In this document: positions 18,303-29,505 of the stretch, one piece after another
Position numbering within the stretch: position 1 is the stretch's first letter
Layout of the letters: each line of letters begins with the position of its first letter
Source: Burkholderia sp. Bp8963
GTDB taxonomy: Bacteria > Pseudomonadota > Gammaproteobacteria > Burkholderiales > Burkholderiaceae
NCBI RefSeq assembly: GCF_003854275.1
Contig: NZ_QTQP01000002.1
Span: forward strand, 124,001-188,000
Direction: 5' to 3'
Length of the DNA: 64,000 bases
Notes under the pieces: generated by a model
The model's input: the letters and a program-made list of their open reading frames with translations, nothing else
Told to the model about the DNA's origin: nothing
Databases searched by the model: none
Position numbers and translations under genes: made by a program

Positions 18303-19082
18303 ATGAATTCCCAGACTCAAAAGCTCTTCGTCGACAACCTCCACAAGCGGTACGGCAGCAACGAAGTGCTCAAGGGCGTGTCGCTGAAGGCGAACGCGGG
18401 CGACGTGATCAGCGTGATCGGCTCGTCCGGCTCCGGCAAGAGCACGATGCTCCGCTGCATCAACTTCCTCGAGCAGCCGAACGCAGGCCGCATCGTCGTC
18501 GACGGCGAGGAAGTGCGCACGACCCCCGACAAGACGGGCGCGCTGCGCGCCGCCGAGCCGAAGCAGCTGCAGCGCGTGCGCACGAAGCTCTCGATGGTGT
18601 TCCAGCACTTCAACCTGTGGTCGCACATGAACGTGCTCGAGAACGTGATCGAAGCGCCCGTCAACGTGCTGAAGCTCGGCAAGCGCGAAGCCGAGGAGCG
18701 TGCGCGCGAGTATCTGGAAAAGGTCGGCTTGCCGCCGCGGGTCGAGAAGCAGTATCCGTCGCACCTGTCGGGCGGCCAGCAGCAGCGCGTCGCGATCGCG
18801 CGGGCGCTCGCGATGCATCCGGATGTGATGCTGTTCGACGAGCCGACTTCCGCGCTCGATCCGGAGCTCGTCGGCGAAGTGCTGAAGGTGATGCAGAAGC
18901 TCGCCGAGGAGGGCCGCACGATGATCGTCGTCACGCACGAAATGGGCTTCGCGTGCAACGTGTCGAACCACGTGATGTTCCTGCACCAGGGCCGCGTCGA
19001 GGAAGAAGGCGTGCCGGCCGAAGTCTTCGCGAACCCGAAGAGCGAGCGCCTGCGCCAGTTCCTGTCGGGCAGCCTCAAGTAA
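18303..19082 (+). CDS. hisP: Amino-acid ABC transporter ATPase HisP-like
   Basis: 259-aa cytoplasmic ATPase close to HisP in length and in its long ABC-domain insert ([35 protein letters not shown]). Walker [10 protein letters not shown] (~40-48), Q-loop MVFQHFNLW, signature [15 protein letters not shown], Walker [14 protein letters not shown]-loop [12 protein letters not shown] 18303 is chosen over an in-frame TTG at 18300 and follows CAGGATTAT. Last gene of the operon; a GC-rich hairpin follows. Confidence 0.92.
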   Translation: MNSQTQKLFVDNLHKRYGSNEVLKGVSLKANAGDVISVIGSSGSGKSTMLRCINFLEQPNAGRIVVDGEEVRTTPDKTGALRAAEPKQLQRVRTKLSMVFQHFNLWSHMNVLENVIEAPVNVLKLGKREAEERAREYLEKVGLPPRVEKQYPSHLSGGQQQRVAIARALAMHPDVMLFDEPTSALDPELVGEVLKVMQKLAEEGRTMIVVTHEMGFACNVSNHVMFLHQGRVEEEGVPAEVFANPKSERLRQFLSGSLK

Positions 19083-19109
19083 GCCGGGACGCCCGATCCC
19101 GCCGCGCCG

Positions 19110-19151
19110 CCGGGCGCCTCGCGGTTCGCCGCGCGGCGCCCGGTTGCGTTT
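19110..19151 (+). terminator. Putative terminator of hisJQMP
   Basis: Stem CCGGGCGCC (19110-19118) with GGCGCCCGG (19135-19143), internal GCG/CGC pairing, then TTGCGTTT. The T-run is imperfect. The next ~80 bp contain near-copies of GGCGCTTATTGGC (TGGCGCTCATTGGCGCTTATTGGCC) of unknown meaning. Confidence 0.5.
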
Positions 19152-19230
19152 ACGCGCACTTGTTTGTGCTGTTTCGCGTTTTATGGTGCCTACGGGTGCT
19201 TACTGGCGCTCATTGGCGCTTATTGGCCTT

Positions 19231-19743
19231 CTACGCACGGTCGGACGGCGTGGCGTCCACCGGCGCCGCATCGGCGAATGCGCGCAGCGCATCGCCCGCG
19301 AGCCTGTAGCGCACCCACTCGCTTTGCGGCGCCGCGCCGACGCTCTCGTAGAAGCGGATCGCCGGTTCGTTCCAGTCGAGCACGCTCCACTCGAAGCGCC
19401 CGCAGCCCGCATCGACCGCGATCCGCGCGAGCGCCTTCAGCAGGCGCAGGCCGGCCCCTGCGCCGCGAAAGCGCGGCGACACGTACAGGTCCTCGAGATA
19501 CAGCCCCTGCCGGCCGAGCCACGTCGAATACGAAAAGAAGTACAGCGCGAAGCCTGCCGGCTCGCCGTCGACCTCGCAGACCAGCGCGCGCGCCGGCGAC
19601 GCTTCGCCGAACAGGCTGCGCTCGAGCGACGCGACGGTCGCGACCACCTCGCTCTCGGCCTTCTCGTAGACCGCCAGCTCGGTAATGAAACGCAGGATCA
19701 GCGGCACGTCGGCGACAGTGGCAGAACGAATGTCGATATTCAC
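19231..19743 (-). CDS. GNAT-family N-acetyltransferase
   Basis: 170-aa cytosolic acetyl-CoA-dependent acyltransferase. Begins IDIRSATVADVPLILRFI, has beta4 (GLYLEDLYVSP), the acetyl-CoA loop RFRGAGAGLRLL (R-x-x-G-x-G/A, ~95-106) and the C-terminal WNEPAIRFYESVGA motif. The LYLEDLYV...RFRGxGxG pattern is that of the spermidine/diamine acetyltransferase-like subgroup; substrate unproven. The start is GTG at 19743 with GGGGAGGG 8-9 bases upstream; no ATG fits. Divergent from the LysR gene, 124 bp apart. Confidence 0.85.
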   Translation of the reverse strand: MNIDIRSATVADVPLILRFITELAVYEKAESEVVATVASLERSLFGEASPARALVCEVDGEPAGFALYFFSYSTWLGRQGLYLEDLYVSPRFRGAGAGLRLLKALARIAVDAGCGRFEWSVLDWNEPAIRFYESVGAAPQSEWVRYRLAGDALRAFADAAPVDATPSDRA

Positions 19744-19867
19744 GGTATAGGCCCTCCCCGGCCGGCATGAAGCAAACGGCGGCGCCGCGCTAGCGCGCTG
19801 GCGCCGATGAAGACGTCATGCTACGTTCATCGTACTACTGCAGGAAGTGCAGTTTATTCAACCCTAC

Positions 19868-20803
19868 ATGAACATGATGCATCCCGAACTTCGCCGCCTC
19901 GACCTGAACCTGCTGCTCGTGTTCGACGCGCTGTACCGTCACCGTTCGGTCGCGGCGGCCGCGCACGAACTGGCGATGAGCCCGTCCGCGCTGAGCCACG
20001 CGCTCGCGCGGCTGCGCACGGCGATCGGCGACGCGCTGTTCGTGCGGCTCGGCAACGAGATGCAGCCGACCGTGCGCGCCGGCGACATCGCGGCATGGGC
20101 CGGCGACGCGCTCGACGCGATGTCGAAGGGGCTCGCGCGCGCCCGCCGCTTCGACCCGGCGCACAGCGAGCGCACCTTCGTGTTCGCGGCGACCGACTAC
20201 ACGGCGTTCGCGGTGCTGCCGGCGTTCATCGCGCGGATCCAGCACGTCGCGCCGCAGCTGCGGATCCGGGTCGTGCACTCGGACCGCAAGATCTCGACCG
20301 ACGAGCTCGCGGCCGGTCGCATCGATTTCGCGCTCGGCTACCACGAGGAATTCGCGGCCGACACGCCGGGCATCGAGGATTTCGACTGGTTCTCGGACGA
20401 CTACGTCGTGATCGCAAGCGCCGATCATCCGCAGATCCGCCGCCGCGTGACGCTCGAGCAATACCTCGCGGCGCGCCACGTGGTCGTCACGCCATGGAAC
20501 GAGACGCGCGGCGTCGTCGACTACGTGCTCGACCGGCTCGGCCTCGCGCGGCAGGTCGCCGTGCTGCTGCCGACCGTGCTCGCCGCACCGTTCATCATCG
20601 CGGAGTCAGCACTCCTGATGACCTTGCCGAACCGCGCAGCGCAGGTGCTGCACCGCGCGGCGCCCATCCGCGTCTTTCCAGCGCCGTTCGAGATCCCGCG
20701 CTACACGCTGAAGGTCTACTCGCATGCGAAGCATGCACGCACCGATGCGCACCGCTGGATTCGCGCGCAACTGCTTGAAGCAAGGCCGGACGATCTCGCG
20801 TAG
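19868..20803 (+). CDS. LysR-family transcriptional regulator
   Basis: 311-aa regulator. N-terminal winged HTH (LDLNLLLVFDALYRHRSVAAAAHELAMSPSALSHALARLR, shown by its HTH core AAAAHELAMSPSALSHAL), then a two-lobe periplasmic-binding-protein-like effector domain (FVFAATDYTAFAVLP; LAAGRIDFALGYHEE). The N-terminus resembles the NodD/SyrM/LinR subgroup. Several ATGs cluster at 19868-19877; an in-frame GTG at 19847 is possible. It may act on the divergent GNAT gene, by location only. Confidence 0.85.
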   Translation: MNMMHPELRRLDLNLLLVFDALYRHRSVAAAAHELAMSPSALSHALARLRTAIGDALFVRLGNEMQPTVRAGDIAAWAGDALDAMSKGLARARRFDPAHSERTFVFAATDYTAFAVLPAFIARIQHVAPQLRIRVVHSDRKISTDELAAGRIDFALGYHEEFAADTPGIEDFDWFSDDYVVIASADHPQIRRRVTLEQYLAARHVVVTPWNETRGVVDYVLDRLGLARQVAVLLPTVLAAPFIIAESALLMTLPNRAAQVLHRAAPIRVFPAPFEIPRYTLKVYSHAKHARTDAHRWIRAQLLEARPDDLA

Positions 20804-21375
20804 GCGGGCGGCGCCGGCGCCGGCTGGCTGTGTCGGGCGTCCGCGCCAACGTCGGCGCACTCGCAGGCATGGCATCGGGTCGCGCGCCAATTATTACGAA
20901 ATGCTTACCAAAACCAGCGCACCGCCCTTTACGCCACGCTTTCCCCAGCGTCAATAGTGGCAATCCTTGACGCAACTTCCCGCAAACCGTGTCTCCCTTG
21001 CCGGACAAGGCTTTCACGGCAGTCCGCGGGGCCGCTGCGCGCTGTTGCGCGCCGTGTTGCATGGCAATTTGGCGACACGTGTTAGTCAAACAACGATTTC
21101 CATCGCCACAAAATTGTATTTTTGCTAAATTAGTAACCAAAGTAGCAAAATGAAGTTCATGAAATGTAGTTTTGTTTCATAACACAACAAGGAGACCCCG
21201 CAGGCCGACCCGGCTCCGCGGGCCCGCTCAACGGCAACCCCGTCCGCTTGCCTGCGCGCCAAGTCCACCGCCTTTGCGCGAGGTCTCCCTGGTTATCCCG
21301 CTTTTGTCCGGTGCCCGTGCTTCGGGCATCTCGTGCAGTTCTGGGTTGACTTTTTGACAGGGTATGGAGGAGATG
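20804..21375 (+). promoter_or_regulatory. Gene-free porin promoter and leader region
   Basis: About 570 bp without a credible gene. It contains a 7-bp inverted repeat GCGTCAA...TTGACGC (20948-20973), a sharply AT-rich block at 21112-21190 with a TAAATT that could serve as -10, and then ~180 nt of leader to the porin start. Long leaders are common for porin mRNAs, which are often targets of small RNAs; no sRNA gene is identifiable here. Confidence 0.5.
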
Positions 21376-22449
21376 ATGAAGAAAGCTTTGGTCGCCGCAG
21401 CGTTGATGGCTGCTGGAGTCGCCGCTCACGCGCAAAGCAGCGTCACGCTGTACGGCCGCCTGGACGCCGGCATCGAGTACTTGAACGGGATGCAGAACGG
21501 CTCCCGCTGGCGCGCGGAAAGCGGTGACTGGGGCACGAGCCTGTGGGGCCTGAAGGGCGCCGAGGACATCGGCGCCGGCAACAAGGTGGTCTTCCAGTTG
21601 GAAGGCAGCTTCGACACGATGAGCGGCGCGGGCCCGGGCGGCGGCAGCCTGTGGAATCGCTGGGCGACGGTCGGTATTGCGAACGATACGTACGGTACGC
21701 TGCTGCTCGGTCGCGAACTCGCGATCGCGAACGGCGTGTGGGACTTCGACCCGCTCGGACAAACGGCGTGGTCGAGCGCGTCGCTGGTGCGCGGCCGCAA
21801 CTGGAACAAGACGAGCAACAACATTTCGTACCAGTCGCCGAAGCTGTACGGCTTCGACTTCTATGGCCAATATGCGCTGTCGAACGCGACGAACTGGAAC
21901 GGCAACGGCACGACCGGCCAGGGCCGCAGCGTCGGCGGCCAGCTGACCTACACGACATCGCTGTTCCAGCTGCGCGGCATCTACGACGAAGCGCGCAACC
22001 CGGCGAACGGCAAGCTCGACGACGTGTTCAACTACTCGCGTGAATACTTCGCGGGCGCGAACGTGTTCCTCGGTCCGTTCAAGCTGCAGGCGGCTTACCA
22101 GACGTCGCACGCGGACGCAGGCCCGGCAGTCAACAACGGCATCACGTCGACGCAGCAGGTCTGGGGCGGCGTGACGTGGCAAGCGACGCCGGCGGCTGCG
22201 CTGATCGCGGCGGTCTACCACGTGAACGCGAACCACGGCGGCGGCAACGCGAACATCTACACGCTCGGCGGCACGTACAACCTGTCGAAGCGCACGCTGC
22301 TCGACTTCCAGGTCGCAACGGTCCGCAACAGCAAGACCGCGAACTTCGGCCTGAACGCGAACGGCGCCGGCACCGACGTGTCGACGGGCAACCCGAAACA
22401 GGGCGGCAGCCAGACGGGCGTCTACGCGGGCATCCAGCACCTGTTCTGA
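21376..22449 (+). CDS. Gram-negative porin (Omp38/OpcP-like)
   Basis: 357-aa outer-membrane beta-barrel. Signal peptide MKKALVAAALMAAGVAAHAQ, then SSVTLYGRLDAGIEYLNG, the standard first strand of Burkholderiales trimeric porins, WGLKGAEDIGAGNKVVFQLEG, and the closing strand GVYAGIQHLF with terminal Phe required for barrel assembly. Strand-like alternation throughout. GGAGGAG directly precedes the cluster of ATGs at 21364-21376; 21376 is preferred as it gives the usual MKK start. Followed by a strong terminator. Confidence 0.92.
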   Translation: MKKALVAAALMAAGVAAHAQSSVTLYGRLDAGIEYLNGMQNGSRWRAESGDWGTSLWGLKGAEDIGAGNKVVFQLEGSFDTMSGAGPGGGSLWNRWATVGIANDTYGTLLLGRELAIANGVWDFDPLGQTAWSSASLVRGRNWNKTSNNISYQSPKLYGFDFYGQYALSNATNWNGNGTTGQGRSVGGQLTYTTSLFQLRGIYDEARNPANGKLDDVFNYSREYFAGANVFLGPFKLQAAYQTSHADAGPAVNNGITSTQQVWGGVTWQATPAAALIAAVYHVNANHGGGNANIYTLGGTYNLSKRTLLDFQVATVRNSKTANFGLNANGAGTDVSTGNPKQGGSQTGVYAGIQHLF

Positions 22450-22511
22450 TCCGCGTTCGGCTCACAGAATCAATTCGACAAGTTTTCCACGCTGCTGCGA
22501 GAGGCGCGTAT

Positions 22512-22547
22512 CGGTGCGGTACCCGACAGGGTATCGCACCGTTTTTT
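22512..22547 (+). terminator. Rho-independent terminator after porin
   Basis: 13-bp stem CGGTGCGGTACCC (22512-22524) with GGGTATCGCACCG (22529-22541), one wobble pair, loop GACA, followed by TTTTTTA. Confidence 0.9.
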
Positions 22548-22574
22548 ATTGGCGGCGGATGTCGACATCCTCGC

Positions 22575-22610
22575 GTGGACGTGCCGGCGAGCCAAAGCCG
22601 GCACGTCCAC
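22575..22610. repeat. Perfect 14-bp inverted repeat
   Basis: Arms GTGGACGTGCCGGC (22575-22588) and GCCGGCACGTCCAC (22597-22610) with an 8-nt spacer GAGCCAAA. Neither side has a T-run, so it is not an ordinary terminator. It sits between the porin terminator and the 3' end of glnB, next to a run of short CAGTCAGCCGCT-type repeats (22660-22710). Confidence 0.75.
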
Positions 22611-22707
22611 GCGCCGGCCTGCTTGATCGCGCCGGATGCGATCCCGGCGCGCGGGCCGCTCAGTCAGCCGCTCAGTCAGCCGCTTACACGACCACTTAGA
22701 CAGCCAC

Positions 22708-24845
<2,138 letters not shown>

Positions 24846-24960
24846 GACGGGATCGGCGCTGCCCGGCGGCGCGCGGTGAACGGCTGATGAAATTGCTCCG
24901 GGGGCGTGCCGCGGCAGGCGGCGCGCGGCCGGCGGCATCCAACGGAACGGACTCACACGG

Positions 24961-26139
24961 TTGAAACACGAACGCATCGATTATCGCACGGGCATTCTGA
25001 CGTCCCCGGCCGAAGTGTCGGCCGACGAATGGAATGCGCTGCTCGGACGCGACGCGCGCCCGACGCCGTTCCTGCGCCACGAATTCCTCGACGCGCTGCA
25101 TGTTGCGCGATGCGCGGTAGAAGAGACCGGCTGGTCGCCGCGCTTCGTCACGCTGACCGACGAGCGCACGGGCCGGCTCGCGGCCGCCGCGCCCGTCTAC
25201 CTGAAGAGCCATTCGTACGGCGAATACGTGTTCGACTGGGCGTGGGCGGACGCCTACCAGCGCAATGGCGTGCCGTATTACCCGAAGCTGCTGTGCGCGG
25301 TGCCGTTCACGCCCGTGCAGGGCACCCGCGTGCTCGCGGCCGACGACGATGCGCGCCGCCGCCTCGCGGCCACGCTGCTCGCGCTCGCCGAGCAAAGCGA
25401 CGTGTCGTCGCTGCATGTGCTGTTCCCGACCGAAGACGAAGCGCAGCTGTTCGACTCGATGGGGATGATGCTGCGCGAGGGCGTGCAGTTCCACTGGGTC
25501 AACGACGGCTATCGCCACTTCGACGACTTCCTCGACACGCTCGAGCAGAAGAAGCGCAAGAACATCCGTGCGGAACGGCGCAAGGTGCGCGACGCGGGCG
25601 TGACGTTCCGGCGCATCGCCGGCGACGCGATCGGCGATGCGGACTGGCGCTTCTTCTCGCGCTGCTACCGGCAGACCTACCGCGACCACTATTCGAGCCC
25701 GTACCTGAACCTCGAGTTCTTCCGCACGATCGGCCAGACAATGCCGGAGAACTTGCTGCTCGTGATCGCCGAAGCCGACGGCAAGCCGATCGCGAGCGCG
25801 CTCGCCGTCTACCAGCGAGACGCGCGCGGCGGCGGCACGCTGTACGGCCGCTACTGGGGCGCGGTCGAGCACGTGCCGTGCCTGCATTTCGAGACTGCGT
25901 ACTATCAGCTGCTCGAGTTCTGCATCGAGGCCGGGCTCGATACGTTCGAAGGCGGCGCGCAAGGCGAGCACAAGCTTGCACGCGGCTTCCTGCCGACCGT
26001 CACGCATTCCGCGCACTGGCTCGCGCATCCGGCGTTCTCGGATGCGGTGTCGCGCTTTCTCGAACGCGAGACGGACCACATCCATGCGTATGTCGACGAA
26101 CTGCGCGATCACAATCCGTTCAAGCGGGAAGCGGACTAG
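24961..26139 (+). CDS. FemAB-like peptidogalycan/GNAT-fold protein (DUF482 family)
   Basis: 392-aa cytoplasmic protein. Recognisable DUF482 (COG3146) blocks: ARPTPFLRHEFLDAL, PVYLKSHSYGEYVFDWAWADAY, YYPKLLCAVPFTPV, KKRKNIRAERRKV, YLNLEFFRTIGQ and the strongly conserved FEGGAQGEHKLARGF. The family is annotated as predicted N-acyltransferase related to FemAB/peptidoglycan biosynthesis enzymes; a defined substrate is not established. TTG at 24961 is the only codon giving the natural N-terminus; its ribosome-binding site is weak. Divergent from nadE. Confidence 0.82.
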   Translation: MKHERIDYRTGILTSPAEVSADEWNALLGRDARPTPFLRHEFLDALHVARCAVEETGWSPRFVTLTDERTGRLAAAAPVYLKSHSYGEYVFDWAWADAYQRNGVPYYPKLLCAVPFTPVQGTRVLAADDDARRRLAATLLALAEQSDVSSLHVLFPTEDEAQLFDSMGMMLREGVQFHWVNDGYRHFDDFLDTLEQKKRKNIRAERRKVRDAGVTFRRIAGDAIGDADWRFFSRCYRQTYRDHYSSPYLNLEFFRTIGQTMPENLLLVIAEADGKPIASALAVYQRDARGGGTLYGRYWGAVEHVPCLHFETAYYQLLEFCIEAGLDTFEGGAQGEHKLARGFLPTVTHSAHWLAHPAFSDAVSRFLERETDHIHAYVDELRDHNPFKREAD

Positions 26140-26195
26140 CGCGCGGTGCGCGCGCTTTCTGAGACACTGGCGGCTTCGCGTTCCGCCACCCTGTC

Positions 26196-26792
26196 ATGCC
26201 CTGGTTCCTGTATCTGATCGAATGCGCCGACGGCAGCGTCTACACCGGCATCACGACCGATGTGGCCGCGCGTTTCAACGAGCACGCGGCCGGCAAGGGC
26301 GCGCGCTACACGCGCTCGCGCAAGCCGCGCGCGGTGCTCGCGTCGTTCCCGGTCGCGGACCGGTCGAGCGCGTTGCGCGCCGAATATCGGGTCAAGCAGC
26401 TGACGGCAGCGCAGAAGCGCGAGCTGGCTGCGGGCATCAGGACGTTCGAATCGGTATTGCCGGTGGTGGTAGCAGTCGCAGACGACGCCGGTGACGATGG
26501 CGGACAAAAGACCGTGCCGGCCCGCGCATCGCGCAAGCGCGCGCCGAAGCGAGACGTAACGGCAACGGACGCCGTCGCGGTCGATACGGCCGCCCTGAAC
26601 GGCGCCGCACCGAAACGCGGTCGCGCCACGGCCAACCGATTGCCAACCCGCACGGGCCCGGCCGCAATGACGACGTCGAAGGCGCGCGCGCGCCCGACCG
26701 CGAAGAGCCAGCCGACTCGCCGCAGCACGCCCGCGCCCACCTCCACGCCGCAGAAAACCACCCGCTCAAAACAAAACCGCGCGGCCTCTTGA
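26196..26792 (+). CDS. GIY-YIG nuclease-fold protein with long basic tail
   Basis: 198 aa. Residues 1-82 form a UPF0213/YhbQ-type GIY-YIG domain: LYLIECADGSVYTGITTD, RFNEHAAGKGARYTR and YRVKQLTAAQKREL. The remaining ~115 residues are low-complexity, rich in Ala, Lys, Arg, Thr and Pro, a histone-like tail that may bind nucleic acid. YhbQ-like domains normally occupy ~95 aa alone. The stop TGA lies inside the terminator hairpin. It is the last recognisable core gene before the island. Confidence 0.8.
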   Translation: MPWFLYLIECADGSVYTGITTDVAARFNEHAAGKGARYTRSRKPRAVLASFPVADRSSALRAEYRVKQLTAAQKRELAAGIRTFESVLPVVVAVADDAGDDGGQKTVPARASRKRAPKRDVTATDAVAVDTAALNGAAPKRGRATANRLPTRTGPAAMTTSKARARPTAKSQPTRRSTPAPTSTPQKTTRSKQNRAAS

Positions 26793-26813
26793 CGAGGCTC
26801 GCGCGGTTTTTCG
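26773..26813 (+). terminator. Rho-independent terminator overlapping the GIY-YIG stop codon
   Basis: Stem AAAACCGCGCGGCCTC (26773-26788) with GAGGCTCGCGCGGTTTT (26794-26810, one mismatch bulge), loop TTGAC containing part of the stop codon, then TTTTTCG. Immediately left of the composition shift that marks the island. Confidence 0.85.
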
Positions 26814-26915
26814 CTTCGAACGGACCGGCCATTGCGGCCGGTGCGCCGCCAACTTCCGCTTAGTACTTCTCAGCCGGGAGAAATATCCGAAAGATTCGCA
26901 TAGCACCATGTTTTT

Positions 26916-27482
26916 TCACGTCTTTTCGTCCGTATCAGAGTTTTCGTCACGCTCGCGAATCTTTCGCTTTCCGCGCTCCACTGCTGGCCGAGTCGCTGCA
27001 GTTGCCGTCCGGTAGGATGCCCGCGCACCGCGCAGCGTTGCCAGCGTCTCCCCGGTATGCCGACGGCCTGCCGACGAGATAGGTGCAAACAATATTTGGG
27101 GGTCGATTCCAAGTTCATCCGCATTGTGAATTACACGTTGCCACATTGTTTGCCACTCATCCTCGGCTGCCTGCAACCGCTCATTCTCAACCTTCAACCT
27201 TGCAAACTCATCTTGCACCGAGTCCAGACGGTCTCGAAATCGATTTACACAACCTCTCTGTCGGGTTTTCGCAGCGTCAAAAGCTTCCCGAATCGAAACT
27301 TTTGCCGCAAGTGCTGGCCGACTAAAATTCGTCAACTTTTCAATGTTCGACCAGTTTAAAGGTGTTCTTGGCCTCTTAACTTCCCATTCTTCTAGAATGT
27401 CAATCGCGGCGCGGATGTCCACTTCGGTCATCTTCCGATTCGGCCTGATTCGCCTCCCATTTTTTTTCGCACGTTCGTTCAT
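26916..27482 (-). CDS. HTH/coiled-coil accessory protein of recombinase module (TnpC-like)
   Basis: 188-aa basic protein, last gene of the four-gene recombinase operon. The N-terminal part (MTEVDIRAAIDILEEW...WSNIEKLTNFSRPALAAKV) reads as an HTH that recognises DNA; residues ~85-115 (LDSVQDEFARLKVENERLQ) are a heptad coiled coil; the C-terminus is Arg/Ala-rich and charged. This layout matches small TnpC-type accessory proteins of Tn554-like elements, which influence orientation and frequency of transposition. ATG 27482 has AGAGGGG upstream and overlaps the end of the previous gene by 83 bases; ATG 27429 is an alternative with poor spacing. Confidence 0.65.
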   Translation of the reverse strand: MNERAKKNGRRIRPNRKMTEVDIRAAIDILEEWEVKRPRTPLNWSNIEKLTNFSRPALAAKVSIREAFDAAKTRQRGCVNRFRDRLDSVQDEFARLKVENERLQAAEDEWQTMWQRVIHNADELGIDPQILFAPISSAGRRHTGETLATLRGARASYRTATAATRPAVERGKRKIRERDENSDTDEKT

Positions 27483-29505
27483 CGCAGCCCCTCTTTTCCA
27501 AGTGTGTCAAAGCATCGCGGTATGTTTGTAATTTTTTAATTTGGTGCTCAAGTGCGGATGATGCGTTATACAAGCTCTTCTTCACATTCTTCGTCAGCAC
27601 CTCTATTTGAATCACCGTAATTTCTATTGCAAAAGTAAGAAACTCCCTCTTCTCAAGCTGCGAATCAAGCAGCAAGTCCTCGCAACCAGAGTCGCAGTCA
27701 TAGTGCAACGAGCAAGACGCCTGCGAGAAATCTCGCGTACACATTCCAAATGGAGTAAGGTGAATCGTTCGAACACGAGCCTCGAGATAAGCCTCGGCCA
27801 TTTTTTTGGGAGCCTTCCCGAGCGCCTCAGGAAGTTTTCCCTTGAAGCGCGGAGTCATTATCAGAGGCCTGATTTCATTTGCGCGTTCGTAAGCCGTTTT
27901 GCTCTGATAATTAGCATTCTGACTCTGCTTGCGCCCAAACCATTCGGCTTGAGCGAGTTCAGATAACCCTCCTTTCTCGAGCAAGTCATTGATGAAACGG
28001 CGCAAGCCATGCATCTCCGTTTCAATAGGTATACCATCATCACCAGCAATCCCATAGTCATCAAACCCAGAGCGAGTGTATTTTCGGCTGCAGAGAAAAT
28101 CCGCAAGCACGAAAGGCTCCAATGGAATGACTGCATAACGGAGCTTCGTATTACTTCCTCTCCTCAACTCATTCGGAAACGTTATTCCGACTATTTCCGA
28201 TAGGTAAACCGGTGAGCCGCTTTGCTGACGCAAAACCGGAGTCTTCAGCACCTCCCTCGCAAGCGCCACATAGAGGTCGCGTCCCCGGACGAGATGCGCG
28301 TGGCCCCTCATTCCAATCGGCTCGACCTGGCGTGCTTTGCAGAAATCGCGCCCCGATTTCCCCAGCTCAAAATATAGCTCGACCTCTTTATATGTCAAAC
28401 TCTCGGGCAAAGGCACTGGCAGATGCGGTTGAAATCCATTATCCTCAATCTTCTTTGCAATATCTCTCGCCTCAGAGGTAAGTTCAGCGAGCTCTTCGAA
28501 TATGTCTTGAACGAGCTCAATCCAAATTGTTGGCACCACCTTCCTGTTAAGGCCCATGTACACCAACTCCTTCCCACCCACCCCTACCTCACTTATAACT
28601 GGGCAATTTCCCTCCGGACCTCGTCTCTTTAAGCGAAAATAACACAGAAACAAAGTCCCTTCAGAGTCTTTCCGGAGAGCGTTAATTGGAAGCGTCAAAA
28701 CTTCGCGACTTCGCAACCCAAAAATAACCGCAAGAGAACAAAGACAAACAAGGAATCTATCGCGCTTATTTTCACGCGGAATATTCTGATAGAGTTCGCC
28801 GATTGCCCGCACAACATCTTTCGAAGCAAATCTCGCGGATTTCACCGACTGACTGCTTGCATCCGGATTCGCAAGTTCGTCTACTGTGTCCATTCCTTCC
28901 GCCGAAATACGTGTCCGGAAGTTCAATCTCGTCTTCGTCAGTCCATTTTCGTCAAGGAACTTTGAAAATCCCTCGATGGCTATTGCACGAACATACGCAG
29001 TACTATGAGCATAATCATTCAGCAACCTCTCCGCGGTTTCGAAGTGCTTCCTCGTTATCAGTTCGACCTCGTATCCCACGTCTTTCAACGCCGGCCCCAA
29101 AATTCTCAAAACATCAAAGTTCCGCCTCATCATTTGACGCCCCGTTCCATTGACGAACTGCAACAGCACAATATAGGCCTTGCCGAGCTCCATGAAAGAA
29201 AATGCACCGCTTATAGAAAAGTCATTCCCGGAGATTATGTCACTGAAGTTGAGCGAGACGACTTTCCTACGACCAATCTCCTCGTTATTGTCAACAGAGA
29301 AGGCATGATAATGTCCTTGAGTATCAAAGTTCGCACCGACGTCCCAGTCAGGCGCATCCCAATCACATACAAGCGGATTTACAGCCTTTGCCCTCTTTAT
29401 TATTTCCACGAAATTTACATTTGGGTCGTTCGACACATTTGCGAGGAAACGTAGAGCATTGTCTTTCAATCGACGGCACTTCTTTGACATCTGCCCTTTC
29501 TTCAT
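27400..29505 (-). CDS. Tyrosine recombinase, large (701 aa), TnpB-like
   Basis: Third recombinase of the module. Catalytic residues in the C-terminal half: Arg I in FGLRSREVLTLP, HxxR in EMHGLRRF, Trp in AEWFGRKQ at the His/Trp position and Tyr nucleophile candidate in NANYQSKT. After the catalytic domain comes a Cys-rich patch (MCTRDFSQASCSLHYDCDSG, four Cys) that may bind zinc, then a coiled coil. The ~300-residue N-terminal region has no motif I know beyond a SAM-like core-binding segment. Overlaps the preceding gene by 4 bases. Much lower GC than the core genes. Confidence 0.75.
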   Translation of the reverse strand: MKKGQMSKKCRRLKDNALRFLANVSNDPNVNFVEIIKRAKAVNPLVCDWDAPDWDVGANFDTQGHYHAFSVDNNEEIGRRKVVSLNFSDIISGNDFSISGAFSFMELGKAYIVLLQFVNGTGRQMMRRNFDVLRILGPALKDVGYEVELITRKHFETAERLLNDYAHSTAYVRAIAIEGFSKFLDENGLTKTRLNFRTRISAEGMDTVDELANPDASSQSVKSARFASKDVVRAIGELYQNIPRENKRDRFLVCLCSLAVIFGLRSREVLTLPINALRKDSEGTLFLCYFRLKRRGPEGNCPVISEVGVGGKELVYMGLNRKVVPTIWIELVQDIFEELAELTSEARDIAKKIEDNGFQPHLPVPLPESLTYKEVELYFELGKSGRDFCKARQVEPIGMRGHAHLVRGRDLYVALAREVLKTPVLRQQSGSPVYLSEIVGITFPNELRRGSNTKLRYAVIPLEPFVLADFLCSRKYTRSGFDDYGIAGDDGIPIETEMHGLRRFINDLLEKGGLSELAQAEWFGRKQSQNANYQSKTAYERANEIRPLIMTPRFKGKLPEALGKAPKKMAEAYLEARVRTIHLTPFGMCTRDFSQASCSLHYDCDSGCEDLLLDSQLEKREFLTFAIEITVIQIEVLTKNVKKSLYNASSALEHQIKKLQTYRDALTHLEKRGCDERTCEKKWEANQAESEDDRSGHPRRD

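Noticed and set aside
20595..21140. Minus-strand frame upstream of the porin
   Set aside because: Overlaps the LysR gene antisense and ends in AT-rich promoter DNA; no domain.
26860..26900. Attachment-site repeat at the left island edge
   Set aside because: TTCTCAGCCGGGAGAA forms a small hairpin here, but I found no second copy by eye and the right end is outside the window.
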